Shown: piece by piece, positions 1 to 8,300 of the stretch | How the letters are laid out: each line of letters begins with the position of its first letter | Numbering within the stretch: position 1 is the first letter of the stretch | Assembly (NCBI GenBank): GCA_959602365.1 | Contig: CAUGSS010000015.1 | Location: 1-60,241 of the forward strand | Source of the DNA: an uncultured Eubacteriales bacterium | GTDB lineage: Bacteria; Bacillota; Clostridia; Oscillospirales; Oscillospiraceae | Length of the DNA stretch: 60,241 nt | Direction of reading: 5' to 3' | Made by a program: the position numbers and the translations under genes | Notes under the pieces: generated by a model | Told to the model about the DNA's origin: nothing | Databases searched by the model: none | What the model saw: only the letters and a program-made list of their open reading frames with translations

Positions 1-735
1 GCCGCATCCTATAATGATCAGGTCATGGCAATCCTTCACTTCTTTAACTTCCTGCTGGTCAGAAAGTATATTGAAAGGATACCATTTAGCGAAGATCTCT
101 ACCTGAAAAAAGAGATTCCTGTACACCATGACCGGAGCGTAGAACAGGAAGTGGCCACTGAGATTCTCTCAAAGCTCTACCGATTCCCAGAAGAAATCCG
201 GCTGATGTATTTACACCTATGGGCTATCGGTCTGCGGATCAGCGAGATATGTGCCTTGAAAGGCAATGCCTACTATGTGCAGGGGCGGGATGCTTGGATT
301 CAAGTCTATCAAAATAAAATGAGGAATTACAAGCGGATTCCCATTCCAACAGCTCTATATAAACTGATGCAGGTTTATCTGAAAAAGTATCAGATCAAGG
401 CAGATGATTATGTATTTCAAAACCAAAAAGGCGGCGCATATCGGAGCAGCACATTCCGATGGAAAATGAAAGAATGCTGCAGAGAAAACAATATCCAATG
501 TGGAGATTATATCTTCCAGAGCCATGATTACCGGCATACCGTGGCCACAAACTTTTATGACACGGGTGTTTCTATACAGGGTGTACGGGATTACCTCGGA
601 CACAGATATGAAGAAATGACGCAGCAATACCTTGACTATATGCCAAAGAAAATAGATAGCGCCAATGAAGAATATTTCAGCCAGCATAAAAGTCTGGCCG
701 CTGGCCTGCTTAAGAAAGGAGGTGACAAAAAATGA
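1..735 (+). CDS. Tyrosine recombinase, TnpA-like (5' end outside window)
   Basis: Site-specific DNA strand exchange for the transposon. The frame is open from base 1, so the first methionine at base 25 is internal and the true start lies upstream. What remains is the catalytic domain of the phage-integrase family. The first catalytic arginine lies in GLRISEICALKG, the HxxRH box is HDYRHTVATNF, the late histidine is in YLGHRYEEM, and the nucleophilic tyrosine is in QQYLDYMP near the end. The stop overlaps the start of the next recombinase (ATGA at 732-735), so the two are translationally coupled. XerC/D-type recombinases share these motifs; assignment to TnpA rests on the neighbours. Confidence 0.82.
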   Translation, partial: AASYNDQVMAILHFFNFLLVRKYIERIPFSEDLYLKKEIPVHHDRSVEQEVATEILSKLYRFPEEIRLMYLHLWAIGLRISEICALKGNAYYVQGRDAWIQVYQNKMRNYKRIPIPTALYKLMQVYLKKYQIKADDYVFQNQKGGAYRSSTFRWKMKECCRENNIQCGDYIFQSHDYRHTVATNFYDTGVSIQGVRDYLGHRYEEMTQQYLDYMPKKIDSANEEYFSQHKSLAAGLLKKGGDKK

Positions 736-2261
736 GCAATCGGATTTATCTGAAGGAACTGCCTGCATATCAAAATCCTGCGGAACCTTATCCACAGTCG
801 GTTGGCAAAAACCCATACTATGATCTGGAACAGATCCCTTCTATAACAATGCGGGAAGAATTAACTGCCTTCATCCATTACCGGAGTACCCAGGTTGGTA
901 TTGCCAGGGTATATAGTGACCGCCAGGATTTCAATAAGCTGTGCCGGTTCCTGCAATCCTATGGCAGACGGGCGAAAAGCCTGCGGGATAAAAAGCCCGA
1001 AACATGGATACGACAACTCAAGGGCTGGATGCTTCAGGAAGGAATTTCATTCACGGAGCATAGCGTTGAGGCGTATGGTTCGGAGCATTATTATAAATCA
1101 CGGACGATATCCTATCTGGAAAAAGTGTTGGAGTTCCTGGAACCGGAAGACACCAGCCCAGAGCAGGAAAAAGATGTGTGGAAGCTGGAAAAACTGGACA
1201 TCCCGATACGCTTTAATCCGATCAAATCATGCAAAACCCTCATATTTACAAAAATACTCCAGCCGGAGATCCGAGAGGAAACGAAAAAAGGAATTTACCT
1301 AAACCTACAGATGGAGGCTATCGCCTGTGTACAGAAGGAACTGACCGCTGTCCGACGTTTCTCTGCATATCTGGCTGGTCGCCATCCGGAAGTAAAATCC
1401 TGCAGAGAGATTGATCGGGAGCTGCTGGAAGATTATCTGCTCTATCTGAAAACAGAAGCTACGGAAACGAAGCATTTCCATGCGGATCTGAACCGTCTCC
1501 GCGCTATTCTGGACAGCATTGGGAAGGTATGCGGGTATCCCAACTTGGAATCCTTATTCCTCACAAGAGATATTCCGCCAACACCAAAAGCTGAGTTTAA
1601 AGCCTATTCTGATGATGAACTCAAGCGGCTCAATGCTGCCCTGGTAAAACTGAATGAGCAGGCGGCCCGACTGATGATCATCCATCAGATGCTTGGAACC
1701 AGGATCTCCGATACTCTGACACTGGAGCCTGACTGTCTATATGAAAAAGACGGAGTCACAATCATTCGCATCCGGCAGATGAAAACAAAATTTTATGAAA
1801 AACCTATCAGCGAGGAACTGGCCGCTCTGATTCGGAAAGCCCTTTCCTACACCAGAAAACGGTATGGGGATGTCCCTTATATCTTCGTAAGTGATAAAAA
1901 CCCCAATAAACCCCTACAGTATAGCACCCTGCAAAGCACAGTTGTGCGTATGTTGCGGGAGAACAATATACTGGATGATCATGGCGAGCCATTTGGATTT
2001 GGTACGCATATGTACCGGCATACCTATGGCATGAAGCTGACAGAGATGCACTTGGATGATTGGACAATCGCCAAGCTCTTGGGACACTCCAGTGTTCGGA
2101 ATGTTCAATACTACCGGAAAATGAGCAACCAGATACTGGCAGATGAAACCCGGAAAATCAGACACTGCCAATCGCAAATCATATTAGAAAACTTAGATGG
2201 ATGGGAGGAAGAATATGCAAAAATACGAGAAGATGGTCGCCTTGAACCGGCAAATCAGTGA
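732..2261 (+). CDS. Tyrosine recombinase, TnpB-like
   Basis: Second integrase-family recombinase of the element, 509 residues, somewhat shorter than Tn554 TnpB. The N-terminal half (to about residue 290) is the DNA-binding/core-binding part. The C-terminal catalytic domain carries the arginine in GTRISDTLTLEPD, the box HMYRHTYGMK, the histidine in LLGHSSVRN and the tyrosine in NVQYYRKM. A GGAGGTGAC ribosome site sits within the end of the upstream gene and the start overlaps its stop. It ends inside the next gene, so three genes overlap in series. Likely acts together with the upstream recombinase and the TnpC-like protein during transposition. Confidence 0.82.
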   Translation: MSNRIYLKELPAYQNPAEPYPQSVGKNPYYDLEQIPSITMREELTAFIHYRSTQVGIARVYSDRQDFNKLCRFLQSYGRRAKSLRDKKPETWIRQLKGWMLQEGISFTEHSVEAYGSEHYYKSRTISYLEKVLEFLEPEDTSPEQEKDVWKLEKLDIPIRFNPIKSCKTLIFTKILQPEIREETKKGIYLNLQMEAIACVQKELTAVRRFSAYLAGRHPEVKSCREIDRELLEDYLLYLKTEATETKHFHADLNRLRAILDSIGKVCGYPNLESLFLTRDIPPTPKAEFKAYSDDELKRLNAALVKLNEQAARLMIIHQMLGTRISDTLTLEPDCLYEKDGVTIIRIRQMKTKFYEKPISEELAALIRKALSYTRKRYGDVPYIFVSDKNPNKPLQYSTLQSTVVRMLRENNILDDHGEPFGFGTHMYRHTYGMKLTEMHLDDWTIAKLLGHSSVRNVQYYRKMSNQILADETRKIRHCQSQIILENLDGWEEEYAKIREDGRLEPANQ

Positions 2262-2598
2262 TCAGAAAATCAAGTTGGCCAAAGAAACCATTTGGAGGAT
2301 GCTGGAGGAAAGTGAAAAAATCACTGTTCCAAAGCTAATGGCAAAGACAGGATTATCAAGGGGATTCTTTTATAAGAATGCAGTAGTGCGCCAGGAACTG
2401 GATCGCGCGCAGGAACAGCAGATCGGAATGCCTGATCCCAGACGGGGAATCCTTGATATGGCTATGGACAGTGAGATGAACAATATGCATGAGCAGATGA
2501 TAGCACTCCAGAGAGAAAACGAGGAATTGCAGAAGGAAATCGCAAGACTCCGAAAAGGTCTGGATCGCAAAGCACTCGGCGCAATCGCCAAGCTGTAG
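2215..2598 (+). CDS. TnpC-like small transposition protein
   Basis: 127 residues if started at 2215, where GGGAGGA precedes ATG by about five bases; an upstream in-frame ATG at 2197 lacks a ribosome site. An N-terminal segment with a helix-turn-helix look (KITVPKLMAKTGLSRGFFYK) is followed by a coiled coil (about residues 85-115, rich in E, Q and L) and a basic end. This matches TnpC of Tn554-like elements (the DUF6262 type), which modulates orientation and frequency of transposition. It overlaps the end of the tnpB-like gene by 47 bases. The family call depends on size, position and HTH/coiled-coil make-up. Confidence 0.7.
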   Translation: MQKYEKMVALNRQISDQKIKLAKETIWRMLEESEKITVPKLMAKTGLSRGFFYKNAVVRQELDRAQEQQIGMPDPRRGILDMAMDSEMNNMHEQMIALQRENEELQKEIARLRKGLDRKALGAIAKL

Positions 2599-2661
2599 AA
2601 CAAAGCATACATAATCCGGCAGACAAAACCGGGCCGCCGGATCAACAAAGACGCATAAATG

Positions 2662-2695
2662 AGAACAGGCATGGTTGAAAGACCGTGCCTGTTCT
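2662..2695 (+). terminator. Hairpin after tnpC-like gene
   Basis: Arms 2662-2675 and 2682-2695 pair over 14 bases with one wobble around a six-base loop, followed by TGTAAAATATT. This is a plausible end of the transposase transcript, although the T run is weak. Confidence 0.5.
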
Positions 2696-2787
2696 TGTAA
2701 AATATTAAGAGGAAAGAACACAAAACACAGTTTTGTATACCGTTAAGCCCAGTGTTTACAAGGGATTGCGGGAACGGGCTAAATTTT

Positions 2788-3183
2788 ATGGACGAGGCCA
2801 CCGCGGGGCTGGACCCCATCGTCCGGGACGAGATCCTGGAGGTCTTTGCCGAGTTTACCCGGGACGAGGGCCACTCCATCCTGATCTGCTCCCACATTGT
2901 CAGCGATCTGGAAAAGCTGTGCGACTATGTGGCCTTCCTGCATCAGGGGCGGCTGCTGTTCTGCGAGGAAAAGGACGCCCTGATTGACAGCTGCGGCATC
3001 TGGCAGGGCACCCGGGAGGAGCTCTCTCAGCTGGACCGCGGGGCGGTCATGGGGCGGGAGGTCTCCCCCTATGGGGCCAGGGCCTTGGTGCGCCGGGACC
3101 GGGTGCCCGCCGCGCTGCCGCTGGAGCGGCCCAGCCTGGAAGACATCATCCTGCTGCAAGTGAAAGGAGCGCGGGGACAATGA
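2788..3183 (+). pseudogene. ABC transporter ATPase, 3' fragment cut by the transposon
   Basis: The frame starts at the Walker B/D-loop region (MDEATAGLDPIVRDE), then has the H-loop part (ILICSHIVSDLEKLCDYV) and the C-terminal tail of an ABC-2-type export ATPase. Walker A, Q-loop and signature motif are absent, so the product cannot bind ATP as a normal ABC subunit. In-frame ATGs at 2752 and 2788 might still permit translation of a stub. GC-rich codon use begins exactly here, next to AT-rich transposon DNA. The stop overlaps the permease start (ATGA-type coupling at 3180-3183). The missing 5' half should lie on the far side of the transposon. Confidence 0.8.
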
Positions 3184-3791
3184 GAGTGAAAGCCCTTTTG
3201 ACCAAGGATATCTATGTGCTGATCCGGCAGATGCGGCTGTTCTGCCTGATTATCTTCGTGTTCACCCTGCTGCCCAACTTCTACCTCCAGCTCTTTGGGG
3301 TGGTCTACTCCGGGCTGTTCTCCTTCTCCACCATATCCCAGGATGAGCAGAGCCACTGGGATGTGCTGGCCGGGATGATGCCCTATTCCGTCCGGGACCT
3401 GGTGGTGAGCAAGTACCTGCTGGGCTGGGGCGGCGTGCTGATCGCCGGGACGCTGGCGGTGCTGGGGGGAATGGTCCAGCGGGGGTTCCTGCCCGAGGCC
3501 GCCCGGCCGGAGGGGGTGCTGATCGAGCTGTGCATCGCCCTGTTCAGCATCGCCATCTCCCTGCCTTTCCTGTTCCGCTTCGGCTCCACCCGGGGGCGGC
3601 AGATTATGATGATGGTGCTCATTGTGGTGGCCTGCGGCAGCGCCGGGGGGCTGGCGGCGCTGATGCAGACCGGGCTGCTGGACCGGCTGCCCGGCGGGAT
3701 GATGGTGCTGCTGCCGCTGCTGGCGGTGGCGGCCAACGCGGTCTCGGTGCCGGTGGCCATGGCCATGTACCGGCGGAGGTACGAGGGATGA
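3180..3791 (+). CDS. ABC-2-type transporter permease
   Basis: 203 residues with about five to six hydrophobic segments (for example LFCLIIFVFTLLPNFYLQLF, GVLIAGTLAVLGGMV, IMMMVLIVVACGSAGGLAAL, GMMVLLPLLAVAANAVSV), consistent with the ABC-2 membrane family that pairs with an ATPase subunit in small export systems of Bacillota. It starts inside the last codons of the truncated ATPase and its own stop overlaps the next gene, so it was part of a coupled operon. With the ATPase cut, the transporter is probably non-functional unless another ATPase substitutes. Substrate unknown. Confidence 0.72.
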   Translation: MRVKALLTKDIYVLIRQMRLFCLIIFVFTLLPNFYLQLFGVVYSGLFSFSTISQDEQSHWDVLAGMMPYSVRDLVVSKYLLGWGGVLIAGTLAVLGGMVQRGFLPEAARPEGVLIELCIALFSIAISLPFLFRFGSTRGRQIMMMVLIVVACGSAGGLAALMQTGLLDRLPGGMMVLLPLLAVAANAVSVPVAMAMYRRRYEG

Positions 3792-4018
3792 GATGGGGCA
3801 GGGCCTGCCCCAAATGCGGCGGGAAGCGGATTGTGCGGATTCCGGACCATCCGGGCCGCTATGCCAGCGGCAGCAACATCTATACCTCCACCTTTACTCT
3901 GATGGGCAAAGTCCCGGTGATCCGCTATGTCTGCCTGGCGTGCGGATATGTGGAGCACTGGGTGGAGGAGCCGGAACAGCGGGAGGCGCTGGCGCAGGCC
4001 TTCGGCGCGCCGCAATAG
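3788..4018 (+). CDS. Small zinc-ribbon protein
   Basis: 76 residues. ATG at 3788 overlaps the permease stop (ATGA). Two CxxC pairs, CPKCGG near the N-terminus and CLACGY about 40 residues later, form a typical zinc-ribbon knuckle pair. The rest is polar with no membrane segment or signal peptide. Translational coupling suggests that it was co-expressed with the ABC transporter, but such small ribbons are often of unknown function. A longer open frame extends upstream to 3530, but that part is a shadow of the permease gene. Confidence 0.65.
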   Translation: MRWGRACPKCGGKRIVRIPDHPGRYASGSNIYTSTFTLMGKVPVIRYVCLACGYVEHWVEEPEQREALAQAFGAPQ

Positions 4019-4034
4019 AAACTGCCACGGAGGA

Positions 4035-4063
4035 GGGCGGGCCGCGCGAAACGCGGCCCGCCC
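4035..4063. terminator. GC-rich hairpin between convergent genes
   Basis: Perfect 12-bp arms (4035-4046 and 4052-4063) with a CGAAA loop lie between the zinc-ribbon gene and the convergent phosphatase gene. The T run (TGTTTT at about 4072) is displaced, so terminator strength is uncertain. Confidence 0.5.
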
Positions 4064-4178
4064 ACCCGCTCTGTTTTCCCCGGCGGAGTGCCGGTCAAAC
4101 CGCCAGAAGACCCGAGGTTACCCGCCGCGCCGCAAAACAGCCCACCCATTTACACGGAAATCGGGGGGCGGTTTGTTC

Positions 4179-4964
4179 TTACAGGATGGTCATGAAGTCC
4201 TTCAGAAGGGGGCCGTTGGCCGCCAGAATTTCCCGGTCGGGCAAAAATTCCAGCGGGGCGCCCTGGCGGTCGGTGACCACGCCGCCGGCTTCCTGGACGA
4301 TCAGCATGCCCGCCGCGTAGTCCCAGGGCTTCAGGTGCTCCTCGAAATAGGCGTCCAGCCTGCCGCAGGCCACATAGCACAGATCAATGGAGGCCGCGCC
4401 AATCCGGCGGATGTCCTGGCAGTGCTCAAAAGCCCGCTGCAGGCGCCGGAAGGTGCCGGGCACATCCCTCCGGCTGCCCGGGGCGGTGCCGATGGAGACC
4501 AGGGCGTCGCCCAGGCGCCGGGCCTGGCTGACGTGGATGGGCTGGCCGTTCAGAAAAGCCCCCTGGCCCTGGCAGGCGGTGAACATCTCTCCGGAGTCGG
4601 GGTTATAGACCACCGCCATCCGCGGCTTTCCCTGGGCCACCAGGGCCAGGGAGATGGCGCTGTGCTGGAATTTGTGGATCAGGTTGGTGGTGCCGTCCAC
4701 CGGGTCCAGCACCCAGACCGGCGTCTGAAAATCCCAGTCAAAGGCGGCCTGTTCCTCGGCCAGAAAGCCGATGTCCGGGCAGAGCGCCCCCAGCCGCCGT
4801 TCCAGAAAGGCCTGGACCGTGGTGTCCGCCATGGTCACATAGTCTGTGGCGGCCTTGGAGCGGACCTGCTCCGAGAGGGATCGGTCGTCTAAAAAAGCCC
4901 CTGCCTCCCGCACCGCGTCGCACACGGCGGGGAAGATCTGCGTCTGCAATTCCATCTGACACAC
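4179..4964 (-). CDS. Inositol-monophosphatase-family phosphatase
   Basis: 261 residues, the usual size of the family. Mg-dependent phosphatases of this type hydrolyse inositol 1-phosphate and related sugar phosphates. Visible motifs, in order: metal-binding FLAEEQ (residues about 68-73, usually GEE), WVLDPVDGTTN (about 83-93, metal-binding aspartates) and the C-terminal KPWDYAAG (about 211-218) that closes the active site. A second in-frame ATG nine bases downstream of the chosen start is equally possible. It stands alone, convergent to the ABC genes and divergent from the large surface protein. The exact substrate is not deducible. Confidence 0.88.
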   Translation of the reverse strand: MCQMELQTQIFPAVCDAVREAGAFLDDRSLSEQVRSKAATDYVTMADTTVQAFLERRLGALCPDIGFLAEEQAAFDWDFQTPVWVLDPVDGTTNLIHKFQHSAISLALVAQGKPRMAVVYNPDSGEMFTACQGQGAFLNGQPIHVSQARRLGDALVSIGTAPGSRRDVPGTFRRLQRAFEHCQDIRRIGAASIDLCYVACGRLDAYFEEHLKPWDYAAGMLIVQEAGGVVTDRQGAPLEFLPDREILAANGPLLKDFMTIL

Positions 4965-5346
4965 CTCACAGCGATTTGATATCTGCCCTCTACTTTACCA
5001 GAACAGGCCGCAGGATGCAAGGCTCGGGACGGGGGCGGACGGCTGGCATCCCCGCGGCCGGGGGAATGGGGCCGTCCGCCGGTCTGGCCTGTCCGGGCGG
5101 CCATGGCGGGGAAACCCTTGCGGGCTGGTAATTGTGCATGAATTAAATGCCCCCTTTCTGGAAGTTGTCACAATTGACTTTTGATACAAATTGGTACAAG
5201 ATTGCCATAGAAGTGAGCTTTAAATGGTCTATTTTTGGCGTATTTTCCAAATATATCCCCTTTTTTACCGAATTATTTCCAGGTTTTATTCCAGAACTTG
5301 TATGTCCATGGCAGACTGAAATAAACAGAAAAGGAGGAACAATCAA
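4965..5346. other. Intergenic region upstream of the surface protein
   Basis: 382 bases without a convincing gene. The right part (about 5140-5330) is AT-rich and must hold the promoter of the downstream surface-protein gene. TTGACT at 5174-5179 is a candidate -35, but no good -10 sits at the correct distance. A strong ribosome site (AAAGGAGGAAC) precedes the ATG at 5347. Confidence 0.5.
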
Positions 5347-8300
5347 ATGGACATGAAGTATCACCCAGCACGCCTGTGGAAACGGGTGGTTTCCCTGCTC
5401 TCCGCCGCCGCGCTGGCGCTCTGCCTGATGGCGCCGGCGGCGGCGGTACCGCCGGAGGAGCTGCCGCCCTTTTCCTACACGCCGGATCCCACGGTCAATA
5501 TCATCTTCGATACGGACATTGACTCCGATGTAGATGACGCCGGGGCTATGGCGCTGCTGCACTCCTATGTCCAGCAGGGCAAAGTCAATCTGCTGGCGGT
5601 GGTGGGCTGCTGTAACAGCGGTTATGCGGCCCCCTGCATCGACGCCATCAACACCTATTACGGGCTGCCCGATGTGCCGGTGGGCATCGCCCCCACCTCA
5701 CCGGGGGGCGGAGGTTCCCGCTATCAGCAGTACATTGCCCAGACCTATGCCAACGACATCAACAGCGACTACTATGCCCCCTCCGCCCTGGAGGTGTACC
5801 GCCGCACCCTGGCCGCTGCGGATGACAACAGCGTGGTGCTGGTGGTGGTGGGCACCCTGAACAACCTGCAGGATCTGCTGCAGTCTCCGGCGGATGAGAT
5901 CAGCCCGTTGACCGGCATGGAGCTGGTGCGCCAGAAGGTTAAGCTGTGCTCCATTATGGCGGGATACTTCCCCTCCGGCTCGGAGAACAATATGCGCTTT
6001 GACGCCGCGGCGTCCATCTATGTGGAGTCCAACTGCCCCGTCCCCATCCTCTGGAGCGGCTGGGAGATCGGCAGCAAGATCATCACCGGCAACACCCGCA
6101 GTCAGATGGCGGAGGACGACCCGGTGCGCAAGAGTTACGACCTGTACTTCGGCAACACCACCAGCGGTCGGGAGAGCTGGGATCTGACCTCCCTGATGTA
6201 CGCGGTGGAGGGGGCCGGAGAATGGTGGGATGTGGAGACGGGCACCGTCACCATCGACCCCAAGGACGGCTCCAACACCTGGGAAGCCGATCCCAATGGC
6301 AAGCACGGGATTCTGGTGCAGAAGATGGATCCCGCCCAAGTGGCCGCCCACATCAACCAGCAGATGACCCAGGCCCAGAAGGGAGAGTCTGCGGAGACGG
6401 CCTGGGAGATCATTGACGATGCGGACAGCCGGGTGACCTATTCCGAGGGATTCCGGGTCAACGGCACCAATCCCAAGCGCTACAACGGCACCGGCCACAA
6501 TTATAATCTTCCCGGCGCCACGGTGGAACTGACCTTTACCGGTATCGGCATCGAGATCTTCGGCGGCATGCAATTTGAGCACGGCAAGGCGGAGGTCTAC
6601 ATCGACGGGGAACTGGCCGACACCATCGACACCTATCAGGCCAATGAGGTCATCAGCACCAAAATCTTCCGCAGCGGCGTGCTGGAGGACACGGAACACA
6701 CCCTGCAGATCAAGCTGCTGGAGGAGAAGAGCCCCCAGGCTGCGGGGACCTATACCGACATCGACTATTTCCGGGTCATCCGGACCTCGCCCCCGCAGCC
6801 TCCTCTGCCCCCAGACCCTGAGCTGGTGGCCCACTGGACGTTTGAGGCCGCGGAGGACGGCTATATGCCCGACGCCACCGGAAACGGACACAGCGGCGCC
6901 ATCTCGGGACAGCCTGAAATCGTCTCCGGACTCATTGGCAACGCCATCCGCTTCAACGGGGGCGATCAGGTCATCACAGTTCCCGACGCCGACGATCTGG
7001 ACTTTACCGCCACAGAGAGCTTTACCCTGTCCACCTGGGTCAATGTGGCGGACTATGGCAACGACTGGGTGACCATCCTGCGCAAGGGCAAGGATGCCGG
7101 CACCGGCTGGTACTGCCTGGGCCTGACCAGCCCCCAGGGGGGCAGCGCCTTCAACTTCGGCGCCCATGGGAACAACAATATCAGCGACGGAGTCAAAGCG
7201 CCGCTGAACCAGTGGGTTCTGATGACCGCGGTTCAGGACGGGGCCAGCGGCAGCCGCACCCTCTATCTGAACGGTCAGGCTGTGGCCAACGGAGTGGCCT
7301 CGGGTATGGAAAACGACAGCCCCCTGACGCTGGGCGCCTCCTGGAATCCGGAGCGGCGGGAAAACTTCACAGGCCTGCTGGACGATGTCCGGATTTACAA
7401 CTATGCCCTCTCCGCCGAGGAAGTCGCCGGGCTGTACCGCTTTAAGGCGGTCATAGACGCGATTGACGCCATCGGCACCGTCACCCTGGACAGCGGGGCG
7501 GCCATCGCCGCGGCCCGGGATGCTTATGATGCCCTGACGGAGGAAGAAAAAGCGCTGGTGAGCAACTATGCCGTGCTCACTGCCGCTGAGGAGGAGTTGG
7601 CCCGGCTGCAGCAGGCTGCCGACCAGGCCGCCGCCGATGAGGTAAAGGACAAGATTGACGCCATCGGTACGGTCACCCTGGACAGCGGGGCGGCCATCGC
7701 CGCGGCACGGGATGCCTACGATGGGTTGACCGATGCCCAGAAAAAACTGGTGACCAACTACAGTGTGCTCACCGCCGCCGAGGAACAGTTTGCCCAGCTG
7801 CAGCTTCAGGCCGCTGCCGATGCGGTGGAAGCCAAAATTGCCGCCATCGGCACCGTCACCCTGGACAGCGGGACAGCCATTGCCACGGCACGGGATGCCT
7901 ATGATGCGCTGCCAGAGGACGGAAAAGCGCTGGTGGAGAACTATGATGTGCTGTTGGCCGCGGAAAAGCAGCTGGAGGAACTGCTGCAGCAGGCCGGCGA
8001 TCAGGCTGCTGCCAAGGCGGTGATGGACCGGATCAGCGCCATCGGCACGGTTACCCTGGACAGTGCCGCTGCCATCGCCAACACCCGGGATGCCTATGAT
8101 GCCCTGACCGATGCCCAAAAGGCGCTGGTGACCAACTATGATGTGCTGTTGGCCGCCGAAGAGCGGCTCGCCCAGCTGCAGCAGCAGGCGGCAGACCAGG
8201 CCGCTGCCAAGGCGGTGATGGATCAGATTGCCGCCATCGGCACCGTGACCCTGGACAGCGCGGATGCCATTGCCCGGGCCCGGGAGGCCTACAATGGGCT

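Larger units (their letters stand above)
1..2787 (+). mobile_element. Tn554-like transposon, right part (left end outside window)
   Basis: Three tightly packed genes (two tyrosine recombinases and a small TnpC-like protein) follow the tnpA-tnpB-tnpC order of the Tn554 family. Base composition is clearly more AT-rich than the DNA after about 2787, where GC-rich chromosomal codons of an interrupted ABC ATPase begin. The right boundary is placed between about 2770 and 2788 from that change and from the point where the ATPase frame becomes recognisable. The left end lies before the window. The exact terminus and target core cannot be read from one side only. Confidence 0.75.
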
